From Paenibacillus amylolyticus (GTDB lineage: Bacteria; Bacillota; Bacilli; Paenibacillales; Paenibacillaceae): 64,000 nt of DNA. Both the position numbers and the translations under genes were made by a program. This document shows positions 1 to 10,247 of this stretch, in pieces (position 1 is the first letter of the stretch; each line of letters begins with the position of its first letter). The DNA is taken from the NCBI RefSeq assembly GCF_001570725.1, contig NZ_BCNV01000001.1, positions 868,001-932,000 on the forward strand, written 5' to 3'. The notes beneath the pieces are model-generated. The model did not search any database. It was not told the origin of the DNA and was given only the letters and a program-made list of their open reading frames with translations.

Positions 1-1
1 C

Positions 2-1649
<1,648 letters not shown>

Positions 1650-1701
1650 AAACGTCTTAACGGATTGCGCGCCTATGGACAAATTCGTGAAGTTGTAATA
1701 A

Positions 1702-1746
1702 GTTAGTTTGAAGATATTCGAAATATCTTTCGAGAATTGGACTAAC
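1702..1746 (+). promoter_or_regulatory. Nested inverted repeat in the leader of the DUF896 gene
   Basis: GTTAGT at 1702-1707 pairs with ACTAAC at 1741-1746. Inside lies a second perfect stem, AAGATATT at 1711-1718 with AATATCTT at 1722-1729. The structure ends two bases before the ribosome binding site. It has no proper T-run, so it is not a clear terminator. It could be a regulatory hairpin or an operator; no family was recognised. Confidence 0.35.
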
Positions 1747-1762
1747 AAGTGAGGTGGATTGC

Positions 1763-2002
1763 ATGATTCCTATTTTGGGACGCATCAATGAATTAAGTCG
1801 AAAACAACGCAGCAGCGTCGGCTTGACGAAAGCAGAAAAAAGCGAGCAGCAGGAGCTTAGAAAACAATATTTACAGGCTATTCGAGGTCAGGTGCTGACA
1901 ACCATGTTGGCAGTATCCGTTGTGGACCCACTGGGTCATGATGTGACCCCTGAGAAATTAACCAATGAAAAATTGCAGCGCCGTGAACAAGCCGGCCAAT
2001 AG
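1763..2002 (+). CDS. DUF896 family small protein (YnzC/UPF0291-like)
   Basis: This 79-residue, charged, helical protein begins MIPILGRINELSRKQ. It carries the family pattern LTxxEKxEQxELRxxYLxxxRG, followed by VVDPxGxDVTPEKL. That matches DUF896 proteins such as B. subtilis YnzC, which are small two-helix cytoplasmic proteins of unclear role (one paralogue is linked to the SOS response). I chose ATG at 1763 rather than the in-frame GTG at 1754, because GAGGTGG at 1751-1757 is a ribosome binding site with correct spacing for the ATG. A strong terminator follows, so the gene is probably monocistronic. Confidence 0.85.
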   Translation: MIPILGRINELSRKQRSSVGLTKAEKSEQQELRKQYLQAIRGQVLTTMLAVSVVDPLGHDVTPEKLTNEKLQRREQAGQ

Positions 2003-2014
2003 CATTTCTTTAAT

Positions 2015-2052
2015 AAGACAGACCAAGGTTACATCTTGGTCTGTCTTTTTTC
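2015..2052 (+). terminator. Rho-independent terminator after DUF896 gene
   Basis: A perfect 13-bp stem (AAGACAGACCAAG at 2015-2027 with CTTGGTCTGTCTT at 2035-2047) has a 7-nt loop and is followed by a T-run. Confidence 0.9.
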
Positions 2053-2341
2053 ATTTTCTGCAAAAGCACCCGTCTAGAAGGAAGCGCATAAGAGGGCGAA
2101 GGTACCGTCCAGTTAGGTATTTCGTGCAGATTAACAAGCATGTCAGTTATTTTTAGTTTTGATGACAATAAAGCTGCCGCGAACTTCAATTCATCCCCGA
2201 TAACTCATATAATAATGCTAATATATTTCAGAAATACAAGGTGAAATCATAATTATTCCATTATAACTAACAACAAACTTACATCAAAAATAATCAAAGA
2301 AAAAATAGTTCATATATGTATCTCGAAAGGGTTGATGAATC
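2053..2341 (+). other. Intergenic region upstream of the flavin monooxygenase-like gene
   Basis: This AT-rich stretch contains no convincing gene on either strand. It presumably carries the promoter of the gene at 2342. Several A/T-rich blocks near 2205-2300 could supply -10 elements, but none pairs with a convincing -35 box. No repeat or RNA element was recognised. Confidence 0.5.
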
Positions 2342-3769
2342 ATGAGCCTGGAAGCTTTGAATGAACGTGTGAAGACTGATCTGGATTATTTGTCATTTGG
2401 TGGCGCGAACTGGGTACGTCCAAGAGAACATGCGGATGGTCATGTCTATGATGTCGTCATTGTGGGTGGAGGCCAGAGTGGATTAGGGGCGGCATTTGGG
2501 CTTCTTCGTGAACGAATCTCCAATATTGTGGTCATTGACGAGAACACATCGGGGCTTGAAGGACCTTGGGAGACATATGCGCGTATGGTTACTTTGCGTA
2601 CACCCAAGCATCTGACTTCCATCGATCTGGGTATCCCCTCGTTAACCTTTCGCTCATGGTGGGAAGCACAGGTTGGGCCCGAAGGTTGGGAAGAGGTAGA
2701 CAAGATCCCACGTGGAGACTGGATGAATTACTTGCGCTGGTATCGGGAAGTATTGAATCTGCCTGTGCTTAATGAGGTGAAATTGACACTGGTTGAGCCA
2801 ACAGAGAACGGAATACATCGGCTTCATGTGAACAAGGCAGGAACTCAGATGGATGTCATACTTGCTCGTAAAGTAGTGTTTGCTACGGGAATTCAAGGGG
2901 GTGGAGAGTGGCATATACCTTCCATGATTGCCGATAGATTACCTCGGGAGCTGTATGCCCATACGTCTGAAGCGATTGATTTTGAACGGTTAAAAGGTAA
3001 ACGGGTTGCAGTGCTTGGCGGCGGCGCTTCTGCTTTTGATAATGCGAGCTATGCGCTTGCCACGGGTGTGGCGGAAGCTCATGTATTTGTACGGCGGGAA
3101 CAGCTGCCTAGTGTTAATCCTATTCGTCAGATGGAACAATCCGGTATGATCGAGCGATACCACGCTCTTCCGGTTGCTGATAAATATGAAGTGATCTCTC
3201 ATTTCTTCAAATTCAATCAACCGCCAACCAACGATACGTTTAATCGTGCAGCAGCCTGGCCTGGATTTGAATTGCATTTGAACTCGCCTTGGCTCAGTGT
3301 AGAAGCATCAGATCAGGGAACAATTGTGCATACTGCACAGGGAGCATATGAATTTGATTTTCTGATCATTAGCACAGGTCTTCTCAGTGATCCGGCACTC
3401 CGGCCTGAACTCAGACTTGTAGAGTCGCATATCGCACGTTGGGAGGACTGTTATCAGGCTCCGTCAGAGCATTGTAATGCATTGTTAGACGCACATCCAT
3501 ACCTGAGTTCAGGGTTTGCGATGACTAGCAGAAGTGAGCAGGGTAAGGAACAGCTGCATGGACTGTTCGTATTCAATTACTCTGCACTTGCCAGCTGTGG
3601 TCTGTCCGCATCGGCCATATCGGGGACCAAGAGTGCGGTGCCGAAACTGGTCTCTGCCATAGCGGATCAGTTGTTCCTTGATGATCGGGAGGTTATTTTG
3701 CAACAATTCTATGCGTATGAAGAACAGGAATTTACGGCTACGTGGGCGAAAACGGGTGCCCTTGGCTGA
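2342..3769 (+). CDS. FAD/NAD(P)-binding monooxygenase-like oxidoreductase
   Basis: This 475-residue protein has two Rossmann dinucleotide motifs. The FAD motif is VVIVGGGQSGLG at about residues 38-49 and the NAD(P)H motif is VAVLGGGASAFDNA at about 222-235. An FATG-type motif sits near residues 180-183 and a second STG near the C-terminal third. This order is characteristic of flavin-containing monooxygenases and related Baeyer-Villiger or N-hydroxylating enzymes. The classical FMO fingerprint FxGxxxHxxxW is not obvious, so the substrate cannot be named. The ATG at 2342 follows AAAGGG. The gene stands alone between terminators. Confidence 0.8.
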   Translation: MSLEALNERVKTDLDYLSFGGANWVRPREHADGHVYDVVIVGGGQSGLGAAFGLLRERISNIVVIDENTSGLEGPWETYARMVTLRTPKHLTSIDLGIPSLTFRSWWEAQVGPEGWEEVDKIPRGDWMNYLRWYREVLNLPVLNEVKLTLVEPTENGIHRLHVNKAGTQMDVILARKVVFATGIQGGGEWHIPSMIADRLPRELYAHTSEAIDFERLKGKRVAVLGGGASAFDNASYALATGVAEAHVFVRREQLPSVNPIRQMEQSGMIERYHALPVADKYEVISHFFKFNQPPTNDTFNRAAAWPGFELHLNSPWLSVEASDQGTIVHTAQGAYEFDFLIISTGLLSDPALRPELRLVESHIARWEDCYQAPSEHCNALLDAHPYLSSGFAMTSRSEQGKEQLHGLFVFNYSALASCGLSASAISGTKSAVPKLVSAIADQLFLDDREVILQQFYAYEEQEFTATWAKTGALG

Positions 3770-3793
3770 TTAAATGCACTCTATAATATGGTG

Positions 3794-3826
3794 AACGTGT
3801 GGCATCTGATGCTGCACGTTTTTTTG
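3794..3826 (+). terminator. Rho-independent terminator
   Basis: A 12-bp stem with two G-T wobbles (3794-3805 with 3809-3820) and a 3-nt loop is followed by TTTTTTG. It lies downstream of the monooxygenase-like gene. Confidence 0.8.
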
Positions 3827-3907
3827 TTTTTCACATGATGAAGGTTACACTTGCCTACAATTTGTTGTAAAATGTCGGTTGGAACATGTTAAAGGCAGGG
3901 ATAATAG

Positions 3908-4393
3908 ATGAATGAAATGAACTATGAACAATTTAGAGCCCATTTGAAGAAAGCGTCACGTAAACGAAATGTACCTTTGATTAAGATCGTTGCATTTCAA
4001 GAGAAATACATGAAGATTGAAGAAGTGCAATATTTTGATGTGGAACAAAATCATATGAGTGTTCAGGCCTGCAATACGTTGTGGATGCATCTGGAGAATA
4101 AATCTTTCCGTAATATGGTGTCCCAACATTTGCAGTTTTATAGAGACATGGAGAACCTGGGTCGGCATTCCTTTGAGAATCTGATCAAAGAACTATATGA
4201 TACGTCTGTTCCTGTGCTGCTCGACTACAATCCCGCTCATTATTACACCTCGGGGCAGTTAGCTGAGATTCTGGTCATGGACGAGGAAAGGCTGATTGAA
4301 CAATTGGAGATGGGCCGCTTCAAGGGGGCTTTTATTAATGAGGATGGCAAATGGCTTAAACCCAAACCGGATGCAATGGTTGTGGAGTCATAA
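3908..4393 (+). CDS. Hypothetical protein with C-terminal excisionase-like HTH
   Basis: The function of this 161-residue protein is not recognised. The first roughly 105 residues are helical and charged. From about residue 112 the sequence YYTSGQLAEILVMDEERLIEQLEMGRF resembles the winged HTH of excisionase/MerR-type small DNA-binding domains: Y(T/S)xxxLAxxLxVxxxxLxxxIxxGxFxGA, then a GKWLKPK wing. There is no nearby integrase or phage gene, so a phage origin is not supported. An ATG at 3917 is an alternative start; 3908 has AGGGA upstream. The gene is monocistronic, with a terminator following. Confidence 0.6.
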   Translation: MNEMNYEQFRAHLKKASRKRNVPLIKIVAFQEKYMKIEEVQYFDVEQNHMSVQACNTLWMHLENKSFRNMVSQHLQFYRDMENLGRHSFENLIKELYDTSVPVLLDYNPAHYYTSGQLAEILVMDEERLIEQLEMGRFKGAFINEDGKWLKPKPDAMVVES

Positions 4394-4417
4394 ACGCCAT
4401 GATGTTTCCATGAAAAG

Positions 4418-4466
4418 AAAAATCCTGCAACCCCACGCATCAAGTGCTGGAGGCTGCAGGATTTTT
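4418..4466. terminator. Bidirectional terminator
   Basis: A long stem (AAAAATCCTGCA with TGCAGGATTTTT) has A-rich and T-rich flanks. It lies between the convergent genes ending at 4393 (+) and 4541 (-). Confidence 0.85.
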
Positions 4467-4540
4467 AATGGAGATACGAGGGCCACGAAATACCGCCTAC
4501 AAGATCATGAAGTAAATAACTTCGTTCGACCGTTAAATAC

Positions 4541-5224
4541 TCAAGTGTTGCGGCGAACCGTAAATCCATCTTTGCACCGATTAGGAGTGCCAGGGATTGA
4601 GACGATACCTCGTCCTTGAATCATGATTCCTTTTTGAGAGGTGCGAAAAGCAGGAGACTGCCCGTTCAGGCGGCACATGTTAAAGGTTACGGGGGTAAGC
4701 CGTGCCATGGAGGCGATGGAGCTTCCTACAGTGGGTGCTTCAACAATCCACTCCGCAGAGGACAACGGACCCGAATAATACTGAATGGTACGGAAGGTCC
4801 AACCTAGGGTTAGATTAGATAGAGTGATACACCAGGTTTTGCGCGTTAACTTGGAGATGACTGCCCGAATGCGATGACCAGGGGAAACGGGATGTGGAAT
4901 GATGGTTTCCGCGTCGGGGAGGATCTCCCACCAGGCATAATAGCTGGGCTTGCCTTGAATCCAGTCGTGACCTGTTCCGGTCTGAATGAGACTGCTGTTC
5001 TCGAAGCCATCAATGCCAATCCATGCGGATGAATATGAGTTACGTGTACCAGGTAGAACATAGGGGACAGTCCATTCCGCTGAGATGCGGCGGTATTGGT
5101 TCTGTGTTCCTGTGCGAGCGTAGCCACTCCAGTTGGAGGAGATCCATCCAAAGCGAGGAGAGGAATCTTTCTTTTTCTGATGCAGGGCACAGGGTTTTCG
5201 CCGTTTGTGTGGACGATCTGTCAT
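4541..5224 (-). CDS. Peptidase G1 (glutamic peptidase, eqolisin family)
   Basis: This 227-residue protein contains the eqolisin signatures in order: NWSGYA at 31-36, SSAWIGIDG at 65-73, then LIQTGT with the catalytic Gln at Q81. These are followed by YYAWWEILPD at 95-104 and SAEWIVEAPT with the catalytic Glu at E158. The Gln/Glu dyad is established for scytalidoglutamic peptidase and relatives, which cut proteins at acidic pH and are usually secreted. Here the N-terminus is basic (HKRRK, QKKKD) and shows no signal peptide. A different export route, a missed upstream start or an intracellular role must therefore be considered. The ATG at 5224 is preceded by an AAGGCGGTGA-type site. Confidence 0.85.
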   Translation of the reverse strand: MTDRPHKRRKPCALHQKKKDSSPRFGWISSNWSGYARTGTQNQYRRISAEWTVPYVLPGTRNSYSSAWIGIDGFENSSLIQTGTGHDWIQGKPSYYAWWEILPDAETIIPHPVSPGHRIRAVISKLTRKTWCITLSNLTLGWTFRTIQYYSGPLSSAEWIVEAPTVGSSIASMARLTPVTFNMCRLNGQSPAFRTSQKGIMIQGRGIVSIPGTPNRCKDGFTVRRNT

Positions 5225-5363
5225 CAGGTCACCGCCTTCGATAAAATAGGGACTAGATTATCAGATGCGTGTTCAGGAGTCAGGGGAAGGGACAATTGGA
5301 TAAGAAAATAAGTCGAAAGATGCGGGTTTTTGAAGGTTTTTAAATTATTTTGAATGAAAGTGG

Positions 5364-5391
5364 TTGTTTTTTGAGGGATTTATGATACTAT
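5364..5391 (+). promoter_or_regulatory. Candidate promoter of the fru operon
   Basis: TTGTTT at 5364-5369 and TACTAT at 5386-5391 are separated by 16 bp and lie just ahead of fruR. The match is moderate, and no FruR operator could be recognised with confidence. Confidence 0.4.
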
Positions 5392-5413
5392 AGAAGCAGT
5401 TGGAGGAATGAAG

Positions 5414-6160
5414 ATGCTGACTGAAGAACGATATGCTGCAATTATAGAGCGCTTACATTTACAGGGAATTGTGAAGTTACAAGAGCTTGTTGATGTACTA
5501 GGTGCTTCTGAATCAACGATTAGACGTGATTTGATTGATCTGGAGAGTCGTCAGATGCTCAAACGCATCCACGGCGGTGCCGCACTGGTGAATGAAAAAA
5601 CGCTGGAACCGGGCATGGAAGAAAAAACGTTCAAAAACATTCAACAGAAAACAACGATTGCCCGTTTGGCTGCACAGGAGATCGAAAATGGTGAATGCAT
5701 CTATTTGGATGCAGGAACGACAACGTTAGCCATGATTCCTTTTATTGAAGCTAAGGACGTAACGGTTGTTACGAACGGACTTTCACATGTTGAGGCATTG
5801 GTAAGCAAACGTATTCGCAGTTACTTGCTCGGCGGTATGATGAAAATTCATACGAAAGCAGTCATCGGCAGTATTGCATTACAGAACATGGATAACTTCC
5901 GTTTTGATAAATGTTTTCTTGGGAGCAATGGAGTGGACCCCGAAATGGGGTATACAACACCTGATCCGGAGGAAGCCTTGATTAAAAGGCGTGCACATCA
6001 ATTGTCGGGAAAATCTTATGTGCTGGCTGATTCCAGCAAAATAGGGGAAATTACTTTTGCCAAATTGTTCGATTTGGAGGAGGCCGATTTGATTACCGAG
6101 CAGATGCCAGAACACTGGCGGCTTGGAATCGCCCAGAAAACTAAAATAATTGAGGGATAA
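5414..6160 (+). CDS. fruR: DeoR-family fructose operon repressor FruR
   Basis: This 248-residue DeoR-type regulator has an N-terminal winged HTH with the signature LGASESTIRRDLIDLE and then HGGA. A C-terminal sugar-phosphate sensing domain of the DeoR/isomerase fold follows, with the motif YLDAGTTT. In Bacillus relatives FruR represses fruRKA and is released by fructose 1-phosphate. I chose ATG 5414 because GGAGG at 5402-5406 is only one base from the upstream ATG at 5408 but seven from 5414. It is followed two bases later by fruK, whose ribosome binding site TGAGGGA overlaps the fruR stop, so translation is probably coupled. Confidence 0.93.
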   Translation: MLTEERYAAIIERLHLQGIVKLQELVDVLGASESTIRRDLIDLESRQMLKRIHGGAALVNEKTLEPGMEEKTFKNIQQKTTIARLAAQEIENGECIYLDAGTTTLAMIPFIEAKDVTVVTNGLSHVEALVSKRIRSYLLGGMMKIHTKAVIGSIALQNMDNFRFDKCFLGSNGVDPEMGYTTPDPEEALIKRRAHQLSGKSYVLADSSKIGEITFAKLFDLEEADLITEQMPEHWRLGIAQKTKIIEG

Positions 6161-6162
6161 CG

Positions 6163-7074
6163 ATGATATATACGATAACACTAAACCCGTCCATTGATTA
6201 CATCGTGGAAGTGGATGAGCTGAAGCTTGGCGGATTGAATCGAATGAATCGGGATTTGAAGCTCCCGGGCGGCAAAGGCATTAATGTTTCTCGCATACTG
6301 AATCAACTTGGAGCAGATAACACGGCCATTGGTTTCCTTGGTGGATTCACCGGACGTTTCATTAATGACAAGTTGCAAGAAGATAACATCCGGACAGACT
6401 TTGTCACGATTGCAGACGATACTCGCATTAACATTAAGCTGAAGCATGGAGAAGAGACAGAGATTAATGGTCTTGGACCTGCAATCAGTGCAGAAGAGGC
6501 GGAGCAGTTGCTACACAAATTGTCTTCATTGCAAAAAGGAGATATTGTCATTCTCTCCGGAAGCGTGCCACCGTCACTTGGGACGGATTTCTATGATCGT
6601 CTCATTAAAGTCTGCAAGCAAACGGGTGCCGAATTCGTAATTGACACAACTGGACCTGCACTAATGGAAGCTCTTGTACATGAACCATTGCTGGTGAAGC
6701 CGAATCATCATGAACTGGCTGAACTGTTCGGAGTAACCATTGAGAATCGCGAGGAACTGGTGTTATATGGGCGTAAGTTGCTTGAAGCCGGTGCCAAACA
6801 TGTGTTGATCTCCATGGCAGGCGAAGGTGCACTATTCATTACCAAAGCGGAAGTTCATCATGCGAACGTGCCAAAAGGCACTGTGAAAAACTCCGTTGGT
6901 GCCGGAGACTCCATGATTGGCGGATTCGTAGGTACCTTCGTACAGAGTGGAGATCTATTGGAAGCTTTCCGCACAGGGGTTGCATCTGGAAGCGCAACTG
7001 CGTTCTCGGATGATCTGGCAACACGTGAATGGATTGATGAACTGCGCAATCAAGTAACCATTACGACGATCTAG
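6163..7074 (+). CDS. fruK: 1-phosphofructokinase
   Basis: This 303-residue PfkB-family kinase phosphorylates fructose 1-phosphate to fructose 1,6-bisphosphate. The N-terminus MIYTITLNPSIDY and the substrate motif LPGGKGINVSR (about 34-44) are typical of FruK. The PfkB signature 2, NSVGAGDSMIGGF, lies near residues 244-256 and supplies the catalytic Asp of GAGD. The position between fruR and fruA, in the same direction, fixes the pathway: sugar enters through FruA as fructose 1-phosphate and continues to glycolysis. Confidence 0.95.
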   Translation: MIYTITLNPSIDYIVEVDELKLGGLNRMNRDLKLPGGKGINVSRILNQLGADNTAIGFLGGFTGRFINDKLQEDNIRTDFVTIADDTRINIKLKHGEETEINGLGPAISAEEAEQLLHKLSSLQKGDIVILSGSVPPSLGTDFYDRLIKVCKQTGAEFVIDTTGPALMEALVHEPLLVKPNHHELAELFGVTIENREELVLYGRKLLEAGAKHVLISMAGEGALFITKAEVHHANVPKGTVKNSVGAGDSMIGGFVGTFVQSGDLLEAFRTGVASGSATAFSDDLATREWIDELRNQVTITTI

Positions 7075-7165
7075 TCTAACGGTCATATAAAAGGTTTTCA
7101 TTGTAATTGTAATGTAGTGAGGCCTGCACATCGCAGGCTGATAGAACTTAAGGGAGTGTACCAAG

Positions 7166-9133
7166 ATGAGAATAACAGACTTGATGATCCAGGAAACGAT
7201 GATCATGGACCTGCAAGCCACAACCAAAGCTGAGGCTATTGATGAACTAATTGCAAGCCTGAACCGAAGCGGACGTATTAATGATCCTGTTCTGTTCAAG
7301 GAAATGATCTATAAAAGAGAAGCTGAATCCAGCACGGGGATCGGTGGCGGAATTGCGATGCCACATGCCAAAACAACAGCGGTGAATGAACCAACAGTTG
7401 TATTTGCCAAGAGCAGAAAAGGACTTGATTTTGAAGCGTTGGATGATCAGCCAGCTCATGTGTTCTTCATGATTGCGGCACCAGAAGGCGCAGGTAATAC
7501 CCATCTGCGTACGCTTGCAGCTCTTTCCAGGTTGTTGATTGATAGCGATTTCATCTCACAATTGATGAGTACAGATACACCTGCGGAAGTTAGTGCATTG
7601 TTTGATGCCAAACAGGCAGAAGCAGCTGAGAAGGAAGCAGCCAAAGAGAAAGCAAAAGCTGAAAAAGCAGCGAATGCGGCATCCGCTACTACTACTGGTC
7701 AGCAACAGAATACTTCTGGTGTGATTGTAGGTAATGCCAATTCGGAAGATTTTGTTGTTGCGGTTACAGCCTGTCCAACAGGTATAGCTCATACATTTAT
7801 GGCTGAAGATGCACTTAAAAAGAAAGCTCAGGAAATGGGCATTAATATTCGCGTAGAGACAAACGGCTCTGAAGGAGCGCAGAATGTTCTCACTGCTGAT
7901 GAGATCGCTCGTGCTAAAGGGGTTATCGTTGCCGCAGACAAAAATGTGGAGATGGCGCGTTTCGATGGCAAACCGGTATTGCAAAGACCGGTGAGTGATG
8001 GAATCCGTAAATCCGAAGAGCTGATTCGCAAGGCCGTTAACGGTGATGCACCGATCTATCGTAGCCAAGGTGGAAATGCCAAGGAAGAGGGCGCAAGCAC
8101 TGGTAAGATCAGTGTAGGTAGCAAAATCTATAAAGATCTGATGAATGGTATCTCGCATATGCTACCATTCGTTGTAGGTGGCGGTATCCTGCTAGCAATC
8201 TCCTTCTTGTTCGAACAGCTTGCTAGCCCTGAGAATCCGATTGTACAATTGCTTCAAACGATCGGTGGCGGAACAGGTGCATTCCACTTCCTGATTCCCG
8301 TACTTGCCGGATTTATCGCGATGAGTATTGGTGATCGTCCAGCCCTGATGCCTGGTATGGTCGGTGGATTAATGGCGGTTACCTCAAATGCCGGTTTCCT
8401 TGGTGGTTTGGCCGCCGGTTTCTTGGCAGGTTATGTAGTCATTGGTCTTCGTAAGTTGTTCAAAGGATTGCCAAAAGCGATTGATGGTTTGAAACCAATC
8501 TTGCTGTATCCGGTATTTGGTTTGCTAATCGTGGGTGCCATCAGTTTCTATGTCTTTGATCCAATCTTTGGTTCCCTGAACACATGGCTTGTAGATGCAC
8601 TGGGTAACTTGGGTACAGGTAATGCGGTATTGTTGGGCTTGCTGCTTGGCGGTATGATGTCCATCGATATGGGCGGACCGTTCAACAAAGCGGCTTACAC
8701 ATTCGCTATTGGGGTATTCACATCCAGTGGTAACACAGATGGTGCATGGATGGCAGCGGTTATGGCAGGCGGTATGGTGCCTCCTCTGGCGATTGCACTT
8801 GCAACAACATTCTTCAAATCCAAATTTACAGAGCAAGAACGCAAATCAGGTTTGACTAACTATGTACTTGGATTCTCTTTCATTACAGAAGGTGCAATTC
8901 CATTTGCTGCGGCTGATCCATTGCGTGTATTGACTTCTTGTATTCTGGGTTCCGCTGTTGCTGGCGGATTGACACAGCTGTGGCACATTAATGTACCAGC
9001 TCCGCACGGCGGGATCTTTGTTGCAGCACTGGCGAACCACGCATTATTGTTCCTGCTAGCTGTTGCGATTGGTTCTGTGATCTCCGGTCTGATTCTGGGA
9101 CTGTGGAAGAAGTCACCAACGCTCGTGAAGTAA
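7166..9133 (+). CDS. fruA: PTS fructose transporter EIIABC
   Basis: This 655-residue polytopic protein combines all fructose PTS domains in A-B-C order. EIIA occupies about residues 1-145, with the phosphorylated His in GGIAMPHAKT (H67). An Ala/Lys/Glu-rich linker spans about 148-185. EIIB has the phosphorylated Cys in VAVTACPTGIAHT (C203). EIIC has several membrane segments from about residue 325 to the C-terminus. It takes up fructose and phosphorylates it to fructose 1-phosphate using HPr-P. AAGGGAG precedes the ATG. The 91-nt gap after fruK contains no terminator, consistent with one transcript. Confidence 0.96.
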   Translation: MRITDLMIQETMIMDLQATTKAEAIDELIASLNRSGRINDPVLFKEMIYKREAESSTGIGGGIAMPHAKTTAVNEPTVVFAKSRKGLDFEALDDQPAHVFFMIAAPEGAGNTHLRTLAALSRLLIDSDFISQLMSTDTPAEVSALFDAKQAEAAEKEAAKEKAKAEKAANAASATTTGQQQNTSGVIVGNANSEDFVVAVTACPTGIAHTFMAEDALKKKAQEMGINIRVETNGSEGAQNVLTADEIARAKGVIVAADKNVEMARFDGKPVLQRPVSDGIRKSEELIRKAVNGDAPIYRSQGGNAKEEGASTGKISVGSKIYKDLMNGISHMLPFVVGGGILLAISFLFEQLASPENPIVQLLQTIGGGTGAFHFLIPVLAGFIAMSIGDRPALMPGMVGGLMAVTSNAGFLGGLAAGFLAGYVVIGLRKLFKGLPKAIDGLKPILLYPVFGLLIVGAISFYVFDPIFGSLNTWLVDALGNLGTGNAVLLGLLLGGMMSIDMGGPFNKAAYTFAIGVFTSSGNTDGAWMAAVMAGGMVPPLAIALATTFFKSKFTEQERKSGLTNYVLGFSFITEGAIPFAAADPLRVLTSCILGSAVAGGLTQLWHINVPAPHGGIFVAALANHALLFLLAVAIGSVISGLILGLWKKSPTLVK

Positions 9134-9143
9134 CAAATATAAG

Positions 9144-9187
9144 AAACATCTCCTGGGTGAAATTCACTTGGGGGATGTTTTTTTATT
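9144..9187 (+). terminator. Terminator of the fru operon
   Basis: AAACATC at 9144-9150 and GATGTTT ending at 9180 close an imperfect hairpin followed by a long T-run. Confidence 0.85.
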
Positions 9188-9333
9188 TCAGCTTTTTGGT
9201 TAGGTAGTGGAAAGTTGCCTCCGGATTTGTGTAAAATGCTTATTTAGCTTTTACATTCATCTATGGTAAAATAAATATAATTATATTTTGAAACTATGTT
9301 TCGTCTAATGAAACTTATGCAGGAGGGATTGGA

Positions 9334-10122
9334 ATGTCTGATGTAATTAAAAGTCAGGTGCAGAAGCAGTTTGCGAAAAATGCAGAGAAATACGTGACGA
9401 GTTCGGGGCATGCCAAGGGTGAGGATCTCGCGTTGCTCGTGGCTTCGTCTCAAGCCACTCCAGATATGAATGTGCTCGATATCGCCACTGGGGGAGGGCA
9501 TGTCGCCAATGCCTTGGCTCCACTTGTTCAGCGTGTAACCGCTCTGGATTTAACGGAGGAAATGTTGCAGGTGGCTGAACAATTTATCCAGGGGAATGGA
9601 CGCGATAATGTAGATTTTGTTGCCGGAGATGCAGAGAAGCTACCATTCGAGGATGATGTCTTTGACCTTGTGACCTGCCGAATCGCTGCTCACCATTTTC
9701 CGGACGTTTCTTCGTTTATCAATGAGGCACTACGAGTCATGAAGCCTGGTGGCAGGTTGTTGTTGATTGACAACGTGGCACCTGAACGCGACGAGAATGA
9801 CCAGTTCTATAATGAAGTGGAGAAGTGCCGGGATGCAAGCCATGTTCGGGCATGGCGCAAGACGGAATGGATTCACATGCTGGAGTATGCCGGATTCCGG
9901 ACGGAAGCGATGGCTTCCTTCCAGAAACGCTTTAAGTTTGAAGAGTGGTGTAATCGTGCGGCACTACCCGAGCAGGAGAGGGAGGAACTTGAAGCAAGCA
10001 TGTTGAGTGCTCCTTCCATCATCCGAAAATTTTTTAACTTCGAAGTGACAGAGCGCGGAAAGCTCGTCAGCTTCCAAGGAGAAAGTGTGTATATTCAGGC
10101 GATTAAACCTACGCATATCTGA
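9334..10122 (+). CDS. Class I SAM-dependent methyltransferase (UbiE/YcgJ-like)
   Basis: This 262-residue cytoplasmic enzyme has a Rossmann-like SAM domain. Motif I is VLDIATGGGHVA (about 48-59), followed by VTALDLTEEML (motif II), VAGDAEKLPF and ALRVMKPGGRLLL (post-motif). This pattern matches the methyltransf_11 group, including B. subtilis YcgJ. The substrate cannot be inferred. The ATG at 9334 follows CAGGAGGG. It is monocistronic; a bidirectional terminator separates it from the convergent bicupin gene. Confidence 0.85.
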   Translation: MSDVIKSQVQKQFAKNAEKYVTSSGHAKGEDLALLVASSQATPDMNVLDIATGGGHVANALAPLVQRVTALDLTEEMLQVAEQFIQGNGRDNVDFVAGDAEKLPFEDDVFDLVTCRIAAHHFPDVSSFINEALRVMKPGGRLLLIDNVAPERDENDQFYNEVEKCRDASHVRAWRKTEWIHMLEYAGFRTEAMASFQKRFKFEEWCNRAALPEQEREELEASMLSAPSIIRKFFNFEVTERGKLVSFQGESVYIQAIKPTHI

Positions 10123-10188
10123 TTAGATAAGACAACCCGTTTGGATGAGCTGGTTATGAAAGAGTAAGTGGTTGTACACCGACAAAAT

Positions 10189-10236
10189 AAAACAAGCAGA
10201 GTACCTTGAATAGGTAGATCTGCTTGTTTTATTTTC
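10189..10236. terminator. Bidirectional terminator
   Basis: AAAACAAGCAGA at 10189-10200 pairs perfectly with TCTGCTTGTTTT at 10219-10230. A-rich and T-rich tails lie on both sides, between convergent genes. Confidence 0.9.
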
Positions 10237-10247
10237 TACACACTAAT

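Noticed and set aside
2566..2914. Extra genes overlapping the flavin monooxygenase-like gene on other frames
   Set aside because: No ribosome binding site or family pattern; these are shadows of the clearly coding frame.
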